Assembly: GCA_903838095.1 (NCBI GenBank)
Contig: CAILXE010000139.1
Location: forward strand, 1 to 10,447
Source: an uncultured Chlorobiaceae bacterium
GTDB taxonomy: Bacteria > Bacteroidota > Chlorobiia > Chlorobiales > Chlorobiaceae
Length of the DNA stretch: 10,447 bases
Direction: 5' to 3'
Shown piece after piece: positions 1 through 5,711 of this stretch. The notes under the pieces are model-generated. The model did not search any database, was not told where the DNA came from, and saw only the letters and a list, made by a program, of their open reading frames with translations. Numbering within the stretch: the first letter of the stretch is position 1; each line of letters starts with the position of its first letter. The position numbers were made by a program, and so were the translations under genes.

Positions 1-48
1 ACGGTTCCACTGACTCTCTCCATGCCGCAATAAGACAAGTTTTATCAT
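1..48 (-). CDS. gpmA: 2,3-bisphosphoglycerate-dependent phosphoglycerate mutase, N-terminal fragment (runs off left edge)
   Basis: Reading the minus strand from the ATG at 48-46 gives 16 codons up to the window edge: MIKLVLLRHGESQWNR. This is the start of the cofactor-dependent phosphoglycerate mutase family, which interconverts 3- and 2-phosphoglycerate in glycolysis and gluconeogenesis in the cytoplasm. The RHGES motif (residues 8-12) carries the histidine that is phosphorylated during catalysis, and the following QWN is typical of GpmA rather than of more distant histidine phosphatases. A GAGGAG ribosome-binding site lies 7 bases upstream (56-61), and a good promoter lies beyond it. The gene is cut only by the window, not visibly broken. 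Other RHG phosphatases (for example cobalamin or fructose-bisphosphatase types) cannot be fully excluded from 16 residues. Confidence 0.85.
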   Translation of the reverse strand, partial: MIKLVLLRHGESQWNR

Positions 49-55
49 TGTGTCG

Positions 56-61
56 CTCCTC
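56..61 (-). promoter_or_regulatory. Ribosome-binding site of gpmA
   Basis: GAGGAG on the minus strand, 7 bases before the ATG at 48. It decides the start of the gpmA fragment and is one of the few strong Shine-Dalgarno sites in the window. Confidence 0.75.
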
Positions 62-72
62 TTTTCAGGATG

Positions 73-100
73 TTTATAATTCCTTAAATTTTCTTTTCAA
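73..100 (-). promoter_or_regulatory. Sigma-70-type promoter for gpmA
   Basis: On the minus strand TTGAAA (100-95, 5 of 6 to the -35 consensus) is followed after 16 bases by TATAAA (78-73, 5 of 6 to the -10 consensus). Transcription would begin near 66, giving a leader of about 18 bases that contains the GAGGAG site and then the ATG. The spacing of promoter, ribosome-binding site and start agrees well. Confidence 0.55.
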
Positions 101-223
101 ACCGCTGTTCGGCACCTAATTTAATATTCTCTTAACCTTTTCTCAAACTTCATCCACTTCATGACACAAAAGTTTATTTCTGAAAGAGAGAGAATAGTTG
201 AAAAGCAGGAAATTTTCCGGGAA

Positions 224-254
224 TTGTCTGTAGATTTATAAACCGAAATATGAT
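224..254 (+). promoter_or_regulatory. Weak promoter candidate for the nitronate monooxygenase-like gene
   Basis: TTGTCT (224-229, 4 of 6 to -35) and TATGAT (249-254, 5 of 6 to -10) are separated by 19 bases, longer than the preferred 17. If used, transcription would start near 261 and the transcript would begin with the stem-loop at 278-316. In such AT-rich sequence, matches of this quality occur by chance. Confidence 0.25.
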
Positions 255-277
255 ATCTTAAGTAATTTTTGGCACGG

Positions 278-316
278 GTTGCGGGTTTTCAGCCATTTTC
301 TCTGGCTCCCCGCAAC
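278..316 (+). promoter_or_regulatory. Stem-loop in the leader of the nitronate monooxygenase-like gene
   Basis: GTTGCGGG (278-285) pairs perfectly with CCCGCAAC (309-316). Inside it, AGCCA (291-295) pairs with TGGCT (303-307) around a 7-base loop, with an internal bulge between the two stems. No T-run follows on either strand, so it is not an ordinary intrinsic terminator. It sits between the candidate promoter and the gene, which suggests a structured mRNA leader or a protein-binding site. No known riboswitch family was recognised. Confidence 0.45.
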
Positions 317-377
317 GAAGGAAATGATGATCTGTAAATGTTTAATGCTTTATACCTCTTATAGATAAATAACAAAA

Positions 378-1634
378 ATGAACGTAGACAATTTCAGGTT
401 ACAATTAGGTGGAAAAGAATATGTCCCCATTATTATTGGTGGTATGGGCGTGAATATTTCAACCACCGAACTTGCTCTTGCAGCCGAAAAACTCGGCGGA
501 ATCGGTCATATTTCCGATGCATTGGTCACCTATGTCTGCGACAGAATCTTCAACACCACGTTTGTAAGCCAGAAAAGAAAAAAATACACCCAATACAGCA
601 GCACTCCCGACAAGTCCGCCGTACTGTTTGACCTTGAAGAGCTTGCAAAAGCACAAAAAAAATATATCGAGTACACTATCTCCCAAAAAACGGGAAACGG
701 TGCCATTTTCCTGAACTGTATGGAAAAGCTGACGATGAACAGCGGTATAGAAACGCTGAAAATCAGGCTTTGTGCTGCCATGGATGCGGGTATTGATGGT
801 TTGACTCTTGCGGCTGGCCTTAATCTTCGAACCCTTGATCTTATTCAGGATCACCCGCGCTTCAGGGATGTGAAAATCGGCATTATCATCTCTTCGGTCA
901 GAGCGCTTTCCATTTTTCTGAAACGGGCAATCCGGCTCAACAGATTGCCTGATTATATTATTGTTGAGGGGCCGCTTGCAGGAGGCCATCTTGGATTTGG
1001 ACCTGACGACTGGCGCACCTTTGATCTCAAAACAATCTTTACTGAAGTTCTTGCTTTTCTGAAAAAAGAGAGCCTGAACATTCCTGTCATACCGGCAGGA
1101 GGCATTTTCACTGGTACGGATGCTCTGGACTATCTTAACATGGGTGCATCAGGGGTGCAGGTCGCCACTCGTTTTGCCATCAGCAAAGAGGCCGGACTGC
1201 CAGCAGACGTCAAACAGCACTATATTAATGCCAAAGAAGAAGATATCGTTGTTAATATGGCTTCGACCACAGGTTATCCGATGCGTATGCTTACCTCGTC
1301 GCCTACCCTGCGCTACGCCATAAAACCCAACTGCGAGGGACTCGGCTATCTTCTTGAAAACGGTGGAAAGTGCACCTATATCGATGCCTATTACGCCGCA
1401 CTTTCAGAAAGAAAACCCGGACAACCACTTGCCGTCAAGGAAAAAACCTGTCTTTGTACCGGTATGGCAAATTATGACTGCTGGACATGCGGCCATACCA
1501 CCTTCCGCCTCAAGGAGACAACAAACCTTTTGGCAAACGGAAAATGGCAGCTTCCAAAAGCCGAGGATATTTTCCGTGACTATCAATTCAGCGTCGACCA
1601 CTCCATCAGGCTTCCGGAACCAGAAGTGACATGA
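378..1634 (+). CDS. Nitronate monooxygenase / 2-nitropropane dioxygenase-like FMN-dependent enzyme with C-terminal cysteine cluster
   Basis: A 418-residue TIM-barrel flavoprotein of the nitronate monooxygenase/FabK superfamily. Visible signatures are PIIIGGMGV (17-25) at the first FMN-contact strand, EGPLAGGHLGFG (197-208) with the His204 that corresponds to the family's active-site histidine, and IPAGGIFTGTDAL (238-250) plus GASGVQVATRF (256-266), which bind the FMN phosphate. The family oxidises alkyl nitronates or, in FabK, reduces enoyl-ACP; the substrate here cannot be read from sequence. An unusual tail after residue 350 carries Cys358, Cys360, Cys368 and Cys371 (CxC-x7-CxxC), which looks metal-binding. 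The ATG at 378 has no Shine-Dalgarno sequence, but it places the FMN motif at the usual distance from the N-terminus. Its stop overlaps the next gene's start as ATGA (1631-1634), so the two are probably co-translated. Confidence 0.85.
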   Translation: MNVDNFRLQLGGKEYVPIIIGGMGVNISTTELALAAEKLGGIGHISDALVTYVCDRIFNTTFVSQKRKKYTQYSSTPDKSAVLFDLEELAKAQKKYIEYTISQKTGNGAIFLNCMEKLTMNSGIETLKIRLCAAMDAGIDGLTLAAGLNLRTLDLIQDHPRFRDVKIGIIISSVRALSIFLKRAIRLNRLPDYIIVEGPLAGGHLGFGPDDWRTFDLKTIFTEVLAFLKKESLNIPVIPAGGIFTGTDALDYLNMGASGVQVATRFAISKEAGLPADVKQHYINAKEEDIVVNMASTTGYPMRMLTSSPTLRYAIKPNCEGLGYLLENGGKCTYIDAYYAALSERKPGQPLAVKEKTCLCTGMANYDCWTCGHTTFRLKETTNLLANGKWQLPKAEDIFRDYQFSVDHSIRLPEPEVT

Positions 1635-2632
1635 AACGCAAAGCAACCCGGTTTTTTTATACCGCACTTGCAGCCCTCATTCTTCTTGTTGTGGTTTTTA
1701 CCGTTAACCAGCTTGCAATGGTCGTTGCTGTTTGCCGTTCTTTGCACCCTTACGCTGGCACTCTCTTTCTGCTGGTCAGTTCAGCCATCATACTTGCGGC
1801 AATCTCCGCAGCTCTCCATTTTTTTTCTGTTCCAAAAAAGCCGGCAATGCCGAAGGACGAAAACTCGAAACAGATGGCTTCCTATGTCGGCTATATGGCC
1901 AGACGACAGCCGGTGCACCCCATGCATCCTGATCCGTCAAAAACTTCAAAAGACCAGCGCTGGTTGCGTGCCAATCTTAAGCTCCTTGATACTGAGTCGC
2001 TCAACATGACCCGGCAAATCGCGACAAAAAACTTTTTTGTGGGTGCTTTTGCCCAAAACACATCTTATGGAACAACGACGTCGCTCCTCAATAACATCAA
2101 GGTCTTATGGCATGTTTACGCCATACACAACCGCGAGCAGCATTTCAGAGAGTTCATCGATCTTGTGCGCGCCGTTTACGAATGCCTGCCACTGTCGGAC
2201 TTTAAAAAGGAGGACATTCCTGAGCATATCAAACCGATTATTCAGTCTTCGTTCAGCAATACTCTCTCGTCACTGCTCCCGGGCGGAAACCTGCTGACCC
2301 CGTTTTTTCTCAACCTTTTTCTGGCAGGAGCCACAAACACATACCTCACCTGCCTGGCCGGTATTATTGCGACCCGTCACTGCCAGGCCACAACTGAAGA
2401 GGAGAAAAAAGAGATTATTCAGCAAAGCATGTTTGAAGCCTCATTCATGCTGAAAGAGATCATCAGGGAATGCAACCCGATTTTGTCAGTAACCATCAGC
2501 AAGGCTGTAAAAAAAGCGGGTATGGAAAGTCTTGACACCATCCAGCCCCCTTCGACCGGAAGCGGCATGGCGCAGGATATTGTGTCGCATCTGGCAAGTT
2601 CACTGAAAAATATGCTCAAGGAGAATGGCTGA
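1631..2632 (+). CDS. DUF697-like integral membrane protein
   Basis: A 333-residue protein of unknown function. The basic start (MKRK) leads into two membrane helices at about residues 9-34 and 41-66, followed by a long soluble part. A third hydrophobic stretch at about 215-247 includes FLAGATNTYLT (230-240) and ends at ATRHCQA. This Gly/Asn-Thr-rich segment before an arginine and cysteine resembles the core of DUF697 (YcjF-type) proteins, which are membrane proteins often linked to stress or GTPase modules. No GTPase motif is present. The gene overlaps the upstream flavoenzyme by 4 bases, so translation is likely coupled; whether the two work together is not known. It converges on tadA 19 bases downstream. 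Confidence 0.6.
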   Translation: MKRKATRFFYTALAALILLVVVFTVNQLAMVVAVCRSLHPYAGTLFLLVSSAIILAAISAALHFFSVPKKPAMPKDENSKQMASYVGYMARRQPVHPMHPDPSKTSKDQRWLRANLKLLDTESLNMTRQIATKNFFVGAFAQNTSYGTTTSLLNNIKVLWHVYAIHNREQHFREFIDLVRAVYECLPLSDFKKEDIPEHIKPIIQSSFSNTLSSLLPGGNLLTPFFLNLFLAGATNTYLTCLAGIIATRHCQATTEEEKKEIIQQSMFEASFMLKEIIRECNPILSVTISKAVKKAGMESLDTIQPPSTGSGMAQDIVSHLASSLKNMLKENG

Positions 2633-2633
2633 T

Positions 2634-2662
2634 TCAATGAACCATTGACCATTATCCATTAT
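2634..2662. repeat. Heptamer tandem repeat and small palindrome between convergent genes
   Basis: Three units of a 7-base repeat, CCATTga, CCATTat and CCATTat, run from 2642 to 2662 and cover the tadA stop codon (2652-2654). The first unit is also the right arm of a perfect 6-bp hairpin, TCAATG (2634-2639) / CATTGA (2643-2648), with a 3-base loop. There is no adjoining T-run, so a terminator role is weak. Confidence 0.5.
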
Positions 2663-3113
2663 TCTGACGAAGCTCCCGAAAAAAATCCTTCAGCAATGCC
2701 TGGCATTTATGCTCCATGATGCCACCAAAAACTTCAGGCTGATGGTTGAGCTGTTGACAACCGGTCACATTCATCACTGTCCCTGAAGCCCCCATTTTTG
2801 GATCATACGCTCCGAAAATAACTCTTCCGATTTTGGCGTTGACGATTGCGCCGGCGCACATCGGACACGGCTCAAGAGTAACGGCAAGGGTACAATCAGT
2901 AAGATATTTACTGCCAATGGTCGCCATTGCTGAAGTCAACGCAATCATTTCAGCATGGGCAGTTGCATCACAGAGTGATTCCACCTGATTATACCCCCTG
3001 CCAACAACATGACCACTACTATCAAGCACAACCGCTCCTACAGGCACCTCCTTACGCTCAAACGCCTTGAGAGCCTCCCGGAAAGCCAATTCCATGTAAT
3101 AGGTAAAATCCAT
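2652..3113 (-). CDS. tadA: tRNA-specific adenosine deaminase TadA
   Basis: A 153-residue cytidine/deoxycytidylate deaminase-fold protein. HAEM (53-56) supplies the zinc-binding histidine and the proton-shuttling glutamate, and PCPMC (82-86) supplies the two zinc-binding cysteines. VPVGAVV (23-29) and the C-terminal FFREL stretch are typical of bacterial TadA, which converts the wobble adenosine A34 of tRNA-Arg(ACG) to inosine so that it reads CGU, CGC and CGA. Length matches the family. The start at 3113 is supported by a perfect AGGAGG at 3117-3122, only 3 bases before the ATG. A guanine deaminase is less likely given the overall match to TadA. The gene is transcribed away from csmB and converges on the DUF697-like gene. 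Confidence 0.93.
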   Translation of the reverse strand: MDFTYYMELAFREALKAFERKEVPVGAVVLDSSGHVVGRGYNQVESLCDATAHAEMIALTSAMATIGSKYLTDCTLAVTLEPCPMCAGAIVNAKIGRVIFGAYDPKMGASGTVMNVTGCQQLNHQPEVFGGIMEHKCQALLKDFFRELRQNNG

Positions 3114-3116
3114 TAT

Positions 3117-3122
3117 CCTCCT
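3117..3122 (-). promoter_or_regulatory. Ribosome-binding site of tadA
   Basis: A perfect AGGAGG on the minus strand with a 3-base spacer to the ATG at 3113. The spacer is shorter than usual but the match fixes the start. Confidence 0.7.
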
Positions 3123-3143
3123 GGTAAGCAGGCTTGAAATAAT

Positions 3144-3171
3144 TTGATAACACTTTATTTCGTATTAAAAT
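3144..3171 (+). promoter_or_regulatory. Promoter candidate for csmB with a long leader
   Basis: TTGATA (3144-3149, 5 of 6 to -35), a 16-base spacer, then TAAAAT (3166-3171, 5 of 6 to -10). It is the best rightward match in the tadA-csmB gap. It would give a csmB leader of about 215 bases holding the complementary segments at 3227-3258. A weaker alternative lies closer, TTGTTC (3284-3289) with TAAATT (3307-3312) after 17 bases. Confidence 0.35.
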
Positions 3172-3226
3172 AAGGTAATTAATCATATATTGGGCACTGA
3201 AACAAATCGGAAATTGTAAAAAAATT

Positions 3227-3258
3227 AAGCCAGCCCGGGTTGACTTCAGGCTTGCTGG
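3227..3258 (+). promoter_or_regulatory. Two mutually exclusive short stems in the csmB leader
   Basis: AAGCC (3227-3231) can pair with GGCTT (3249-3253), while CCAGC (3230-3234) can pair with GCTGG (3254-3258). The two stems share two bases and cannot both form. It is the only GC-rich patch in the 280-base gap between tadA and csmB. Each stem is only 5 bp, so the structure is uncertain. Confidence 0.25.
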
Positions 3259-3393
3259 ATGAGTTCTACTCCTATTTTTCTATTTGTTCTGAGCATGAAA
3301 ATGTTTTAAATTGAATTAAATAAAAGGAAAACGCTCCGAACAGGGCAAAATTTTCTAACAAAATCTTTTTCTAAAACCAAAACCATAAAAACC

Positions 3394-3621
3394 ATGTCAA
3401 ACGGAACAAGCAACGACGTATCAGGCGCCATCAACAACCTGATTGATACACTTGGCAAACTTGCTCAGCAGCAGGTTGAATTTCTGAACAGCGGTATCAA
3501 AACTGCAGCTCAGCTTGCCGAGCCTCTTGGAAAAACAGCTACCGAGCTTGTGGGCAACGTTATCAACACCCTCAACCAGGTGTTGCAGAACATCTCTGCT
3601 GCTTTAGCTCCTAAAAAGTAA
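3394..3621 (+). CDS. csmB: Chlorosome envelope protein B
   Basis: A 75-residue protein matching the CsmB/CsmF family of chlorosome envelope proteins: it starts MSNGT, has the central AEPLGKTATELVGN (42-55) and ends in APKK. CsmB lies in the lipid monolayer around the bacteriochlorophyll aggregates of green sulfur bacteria and shapes the antenna organelle. Two amphipathic helices are visible (about 12-39 and 49-70), and they resemble each other: INNLIDTLGKLAQ versus VINTLNQVLQNIS. There are no cysteines, aromatics are nearly absent and no signal peptide is visible, as expected. The start lacks a Shine-Dalgarno sequence and sits in an A-rich stretch, odd for a presumably abundant protein. A strong terminator follows 18 bases after the stop, so it is probably monocistronic. 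CsmF is the alternative within the same family. Confidence 0.85.
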   Translation: MSNGTSNDVSGAINNLIDTLGKLAQQQVEFLNSGIKTAAQLAEPLGKTATELVGNVINTLNQVLQNISAALAPKK

Positions 3622-3639
3622 GTGTTGATCTTGTAAGAC

Positions 3640-3680
3640 AAAGCACCTTATACCTTTGCTGTATGAGGTGCTTTTTTTTT
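3640..3680 (+). terminator. Intrinsic terminator of csmB
   Basis: A 14-bp stem, 3640-3653 with 3661-3674 (AAAGCACCTTATAC against GTATGAGGTGCTTT, one T-G wobble), closes a 7-base loop and runs into a tract of T (3672-3680). This is a textbook Rho-independent terminator and separates csmB from the downstream kinase operon. Confidence 0.92.
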
Positions 3681-3699
3681 GCTTTTTATAAATGATAGT

Positions 3700-4755
3700 A
3701 TGAGATGCGGTTTTGCGTTCATCAGAATGAGACCGACAGAAAACTCTCCCATGGTCATCCATAATAATATTACCGCACTGTATACCTCCTCTTGCGGCGC
3801 CCCTCATTCGATGACAAAAATACAGGGTGACGCTTCAAGTCGTCAGTATTTCAGGGTTAATGGTGAGCACACGTCCTGTATTGCCTGTTATGACCCTGCA
3901 TTTGAAGCATCAACCGCAGGCAATTACCCGTTTCTTGTTGTGCACGAACTGTTATCACGTCATGCCATTCCCGTTCCGGCAGTTCTGGCTCTTGATACTC
4001 ATCATGGAATCCTGCTTCTTGAAGATTGCGGGGATCTGCTGCTGCAGAACATTTTCGGGTCGCCAGCAGAAGAGACCGTTCCTGAACTGTATCGTAAGAT
4101 CATTGATATCCTGATTCGCCTTCAGGCTATTGGCGGCAACAAGAACGACCTGCCATTCTGCAACAGCTTCGATCAGGAAAAACTCATGTTTGAGTTTGAT
4201 TTTTTTATTGAACATGGTTTACTCGACTACTTTGCGCCTCATTTTAACCAGCATTCGATCAGCAGATTACGTCGTGAATTTGAAGCCATAGCGGCGCTTC
4301 TGGTAACACCACGCCACTTTGTTCTTAACCACAGAGATTTTCACAGCCGCAATATTCTTGTTTACCATGACAAGCCGGTGATCATCGACTTTCAGGATGC
4401 ACGTATGGGCTTGCCACAATATGATGCGGTATCATTGATAAAAGACTCTTATGTCAAGCTTGATCCCGTTGTGACCGAAGAGTTGAAGGCATATCACTAT
4501 AATGCTCTGCGCAGTCACGAACTGAGTACCATGAGTTTTGACGAATACCTCTTCTATTTTGATATGATGGCTTTTCAGCGCAATATCAAGGCAATAGGTA
4601 CCTTCTGTTACCAAACCAGAGTAAAAAAGAACAACGCTTTCGAACATTCAATTGCGCCAACGCTGGCCTATCTCCCTGATTATATTGAAGCAAGAAACGA
4701 ATTGAAGGGAGCTGGAGAGATTCTTCGGCCTCTGTTGGAGAGAGCCTCATCATGA
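3700..4755 (+). CDS. amgK: AmgK-type sugar kinase (N-acetylmuramate / N-acetylglucosamine 1-kinase), aminoglycoside phosphotransferase fold
   Basis: A phosphotransferase of about 350 residues. Counting from the ATG at 3700, GDASSRQYFRV (43-53) matches the nucleotide-loop motif of AmgK, LLLEDCGD (105-112) the hinge, HRDFHSRN (211-218) the catalytic loop and IDFQDARMGLPQYD (229-242) the metal-binding segment followed by the characteristic VSLIKDSY. The later FQRNIKAIG is also AmgK-like. In Pseudomonas, AmgK phosphorylates MurNAc or GlcNAc at the anomeric carbon with ATP in the peptidoglycan-recycling shortcut. The next gene, overlapping by ATGA (4752-4755), is a MurU-type nucleotidyltransferase, the known partner, which strongly supports the call. 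The start is uncertain: a TTG at 3679 falls inside the csmB terminator, and ATGs at 3700, 3727 and 3751 are all possible and all lack a Shine-Dalgarno sequence. Confidence 0.8.
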   Translation: MRCGFAFIRMRPTENSPMVIHNNITALYTSSCGAPHSMTKIQGDASSRQYFRVNGEHTSCIACYDPAFEASTAGNYPFLVVHELLSRHAIPVPAVLALDTHHGILLLEDCGDLLLQNIFGSPAEETVPELYRKIIDILIRLQAIGGNKNDLPFCNSFDQEKLMFEFDFFIEHGLLDYFAPHFNQHSISRLRREFEAIAALLVTPRHFVLNHRDFHSRNILVYHDKPVIIDFQDARMGLPQYDAVSLIKDSYVKLDPVVTEELKAYHYNALRSHELSTMSFDEYLFYFDMMAFQRNIKAIGTFCYQTRVKKNNAFEHSIAPTLAYLPDYIEARNELKGAGEILRPLLERASS

Positions 4756-5711
4756 AAGCATTTATCCTTGCCGCAGGGCTTGGTACCCGTCTTCACCCCC
4801 TGACCAATCACATTCCAAAACCGCTGATTCCTGTTCTCAATATCCCCGCCCTTTTCTACACCATTGTGCAGTTGAAGCAGGCCGGAATCAGCGAAATTGT
4901 CTGTAACATCCACCATCACGCAGGGATGGTCAGAGACGTAATGGCATCACACGTTTTTCCCGGGATGCATATCATTTTTTCAGAAGAGCCAGTCATTCTC
5001 GGCACAGGCGGAGGATTAAAAAAATGTGAAAAGCTGCTTGGTGATAACGATTTTATTCTGGTCAACAGCGATATAATTGCCGATATTGATTTCAGGGCGT
5101 TGATGCTTCATCATCAACAATCTGGTTTTCCCGGGACGCTGACTCTTTTTGAAACTCCGGCGGCTCAAACAATCGGGTTTGTCGGGGTCGAAAACGCTCT
5201 GGTCAAAGACTTCAGAAACCAGCGGCATACGGGACTTGTATCATCGCTCATCTATACAGGGACATCCGTTCTCAGTCCCCAAATTTTCCGTTTTTTGAAA
5301 ACAGAGTATTCGAGTATTGTCGATACCGGATTTACAGGACTTATTGATAACGGCGGACTTGGCTTCTACCAGCATAAAGGATTATGGATGGATATTGGCA
5401 CCATGCAGAGCTACTGGCAGGCCAACCTGGATACCGAAGCTCTTCTCCGAAAACTCTCCACACGAATGAGTTTTGCAACCGAAATGCTGCCTCACGCCAT
5501 TTCACCGGATGCGTTCATCAGTCCCGAGGCCAGGGTCTCCGGCTCTGTCATCGGAAAAGATTGCCATATTGGAGCACACTGCAGCATCAGCAATTCAGTC
5601 CTGCTCCCTGGAGTTAAGGTTAAACCGGGATCATCCATTATCAATGCTGTTGTCGATCCGTACAGCATAACCATAATAGAAGAACCGAAACAAGAGAGAG
5701 GATACTTATGA
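4752..5711 (+). CDS. murU: MurU-type nucleotidyltransferase (N-acetylmuramate-1-phosphate uridylyltransferase-like) with C-terminal left-handed beta-helix
   Basis: A 319-residue sugar-1-phosphate nucleotidyltransferase. LAAGLGTRL (6-14) with IPKPLIP (21-27) is the nucleotide-binding signature, LGTGGGLK (83-90) binds the base/sugar, VNSD (104-107) holds the metal-binding aspartate, and WMDIGT (212-217) closes the domain. IYTGTSVLSPQIF (167-179) also resembles MurU. MurU makes UDP-MurNAc from MurNAc-1-phosphate and UTP, letting cells bypass MurA and MurB. Unlike the roughly 220-residue Pseudomonas enzyme, this protein continues with an imperfect hexapeptide-repeat beta-helix (about 250-308: FISPEA, GSVIGKD, CHIGAH, SVLLPG), as in GlmU or GDP-mannose pyrophosphorylase-like enzymes. 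GAGAGAG at 4738-4744 may be the ribosome-binding site. ATGA overlaps join it to the kinase upstream and the NamZ-like gene downstream. Heptose- or mannose-1-phosphate transferases are alternatives. Confidence 0.75.
   Translation: MKAFILAAGLGTRLHPLTNHIPKPLIPVLNIPALFYTIVQLKQAGISEIVCNIHHHAGMVRDVMASHVFPGMHIIFSEEPVILGTGGGLKKCEKLLGDNDFILVNSDIIADIDFRALMLHHQQSGFPGTLTLFETPAAQTIGFVGVENALVKDFRNQRHTGLVSSLIYTGTSVLSPQIFRFLKTEYSSIVDTGFTGLIDNGGLGFYQHKGLWMDIGTMQSYWQANLDTEALLRKLSTRMSFATEMLPHAISPDAFISPEARVSGSVIGKDCHIGAHCSISNSVLLPGVKVKPGSSIINAVVDPYSITIIEEPKQERGYL

Larger units (their letters stand above)
49..377. other. Divergent intergenic region between gpmA and the nitronate monooxygenase-like gene
   Basis: A 329-base AT-rich stretch without a convincing gene. 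It holds the gpmA promoter and ribosome-binding site on the left, a weak rightward promoter candidate near 224-254, a GC-rich stem-loop at 278-316 and a possible 14-residue leader ORF at 324-368. No tRNA or known riboswitch pattern was recognised in it. Confidence 0.6.

Noticed and set aside
3-119. Plus-strand open frame at the left edge (38 codons to a TAA at 117-119)
   Set aside because: It covers the gpmA start, ribosome-binding site and promoter on the opposite strand and shows no family features.
459-989. Minus-strand frame of 176 codons inside the nitronate monooxygenase-like gene
   Set aside because: The plus-strand frame has clear FMN-binding motifs; the antisense translation has none and no upstream signals.
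3679-3699. TTG at 3679 as the kinase start
   Set aside because: It lies in the T-tract of the csmB terminator, so an mRNA starting after the terminator would not contain it with a usable leader; later ATGs are more plausible.
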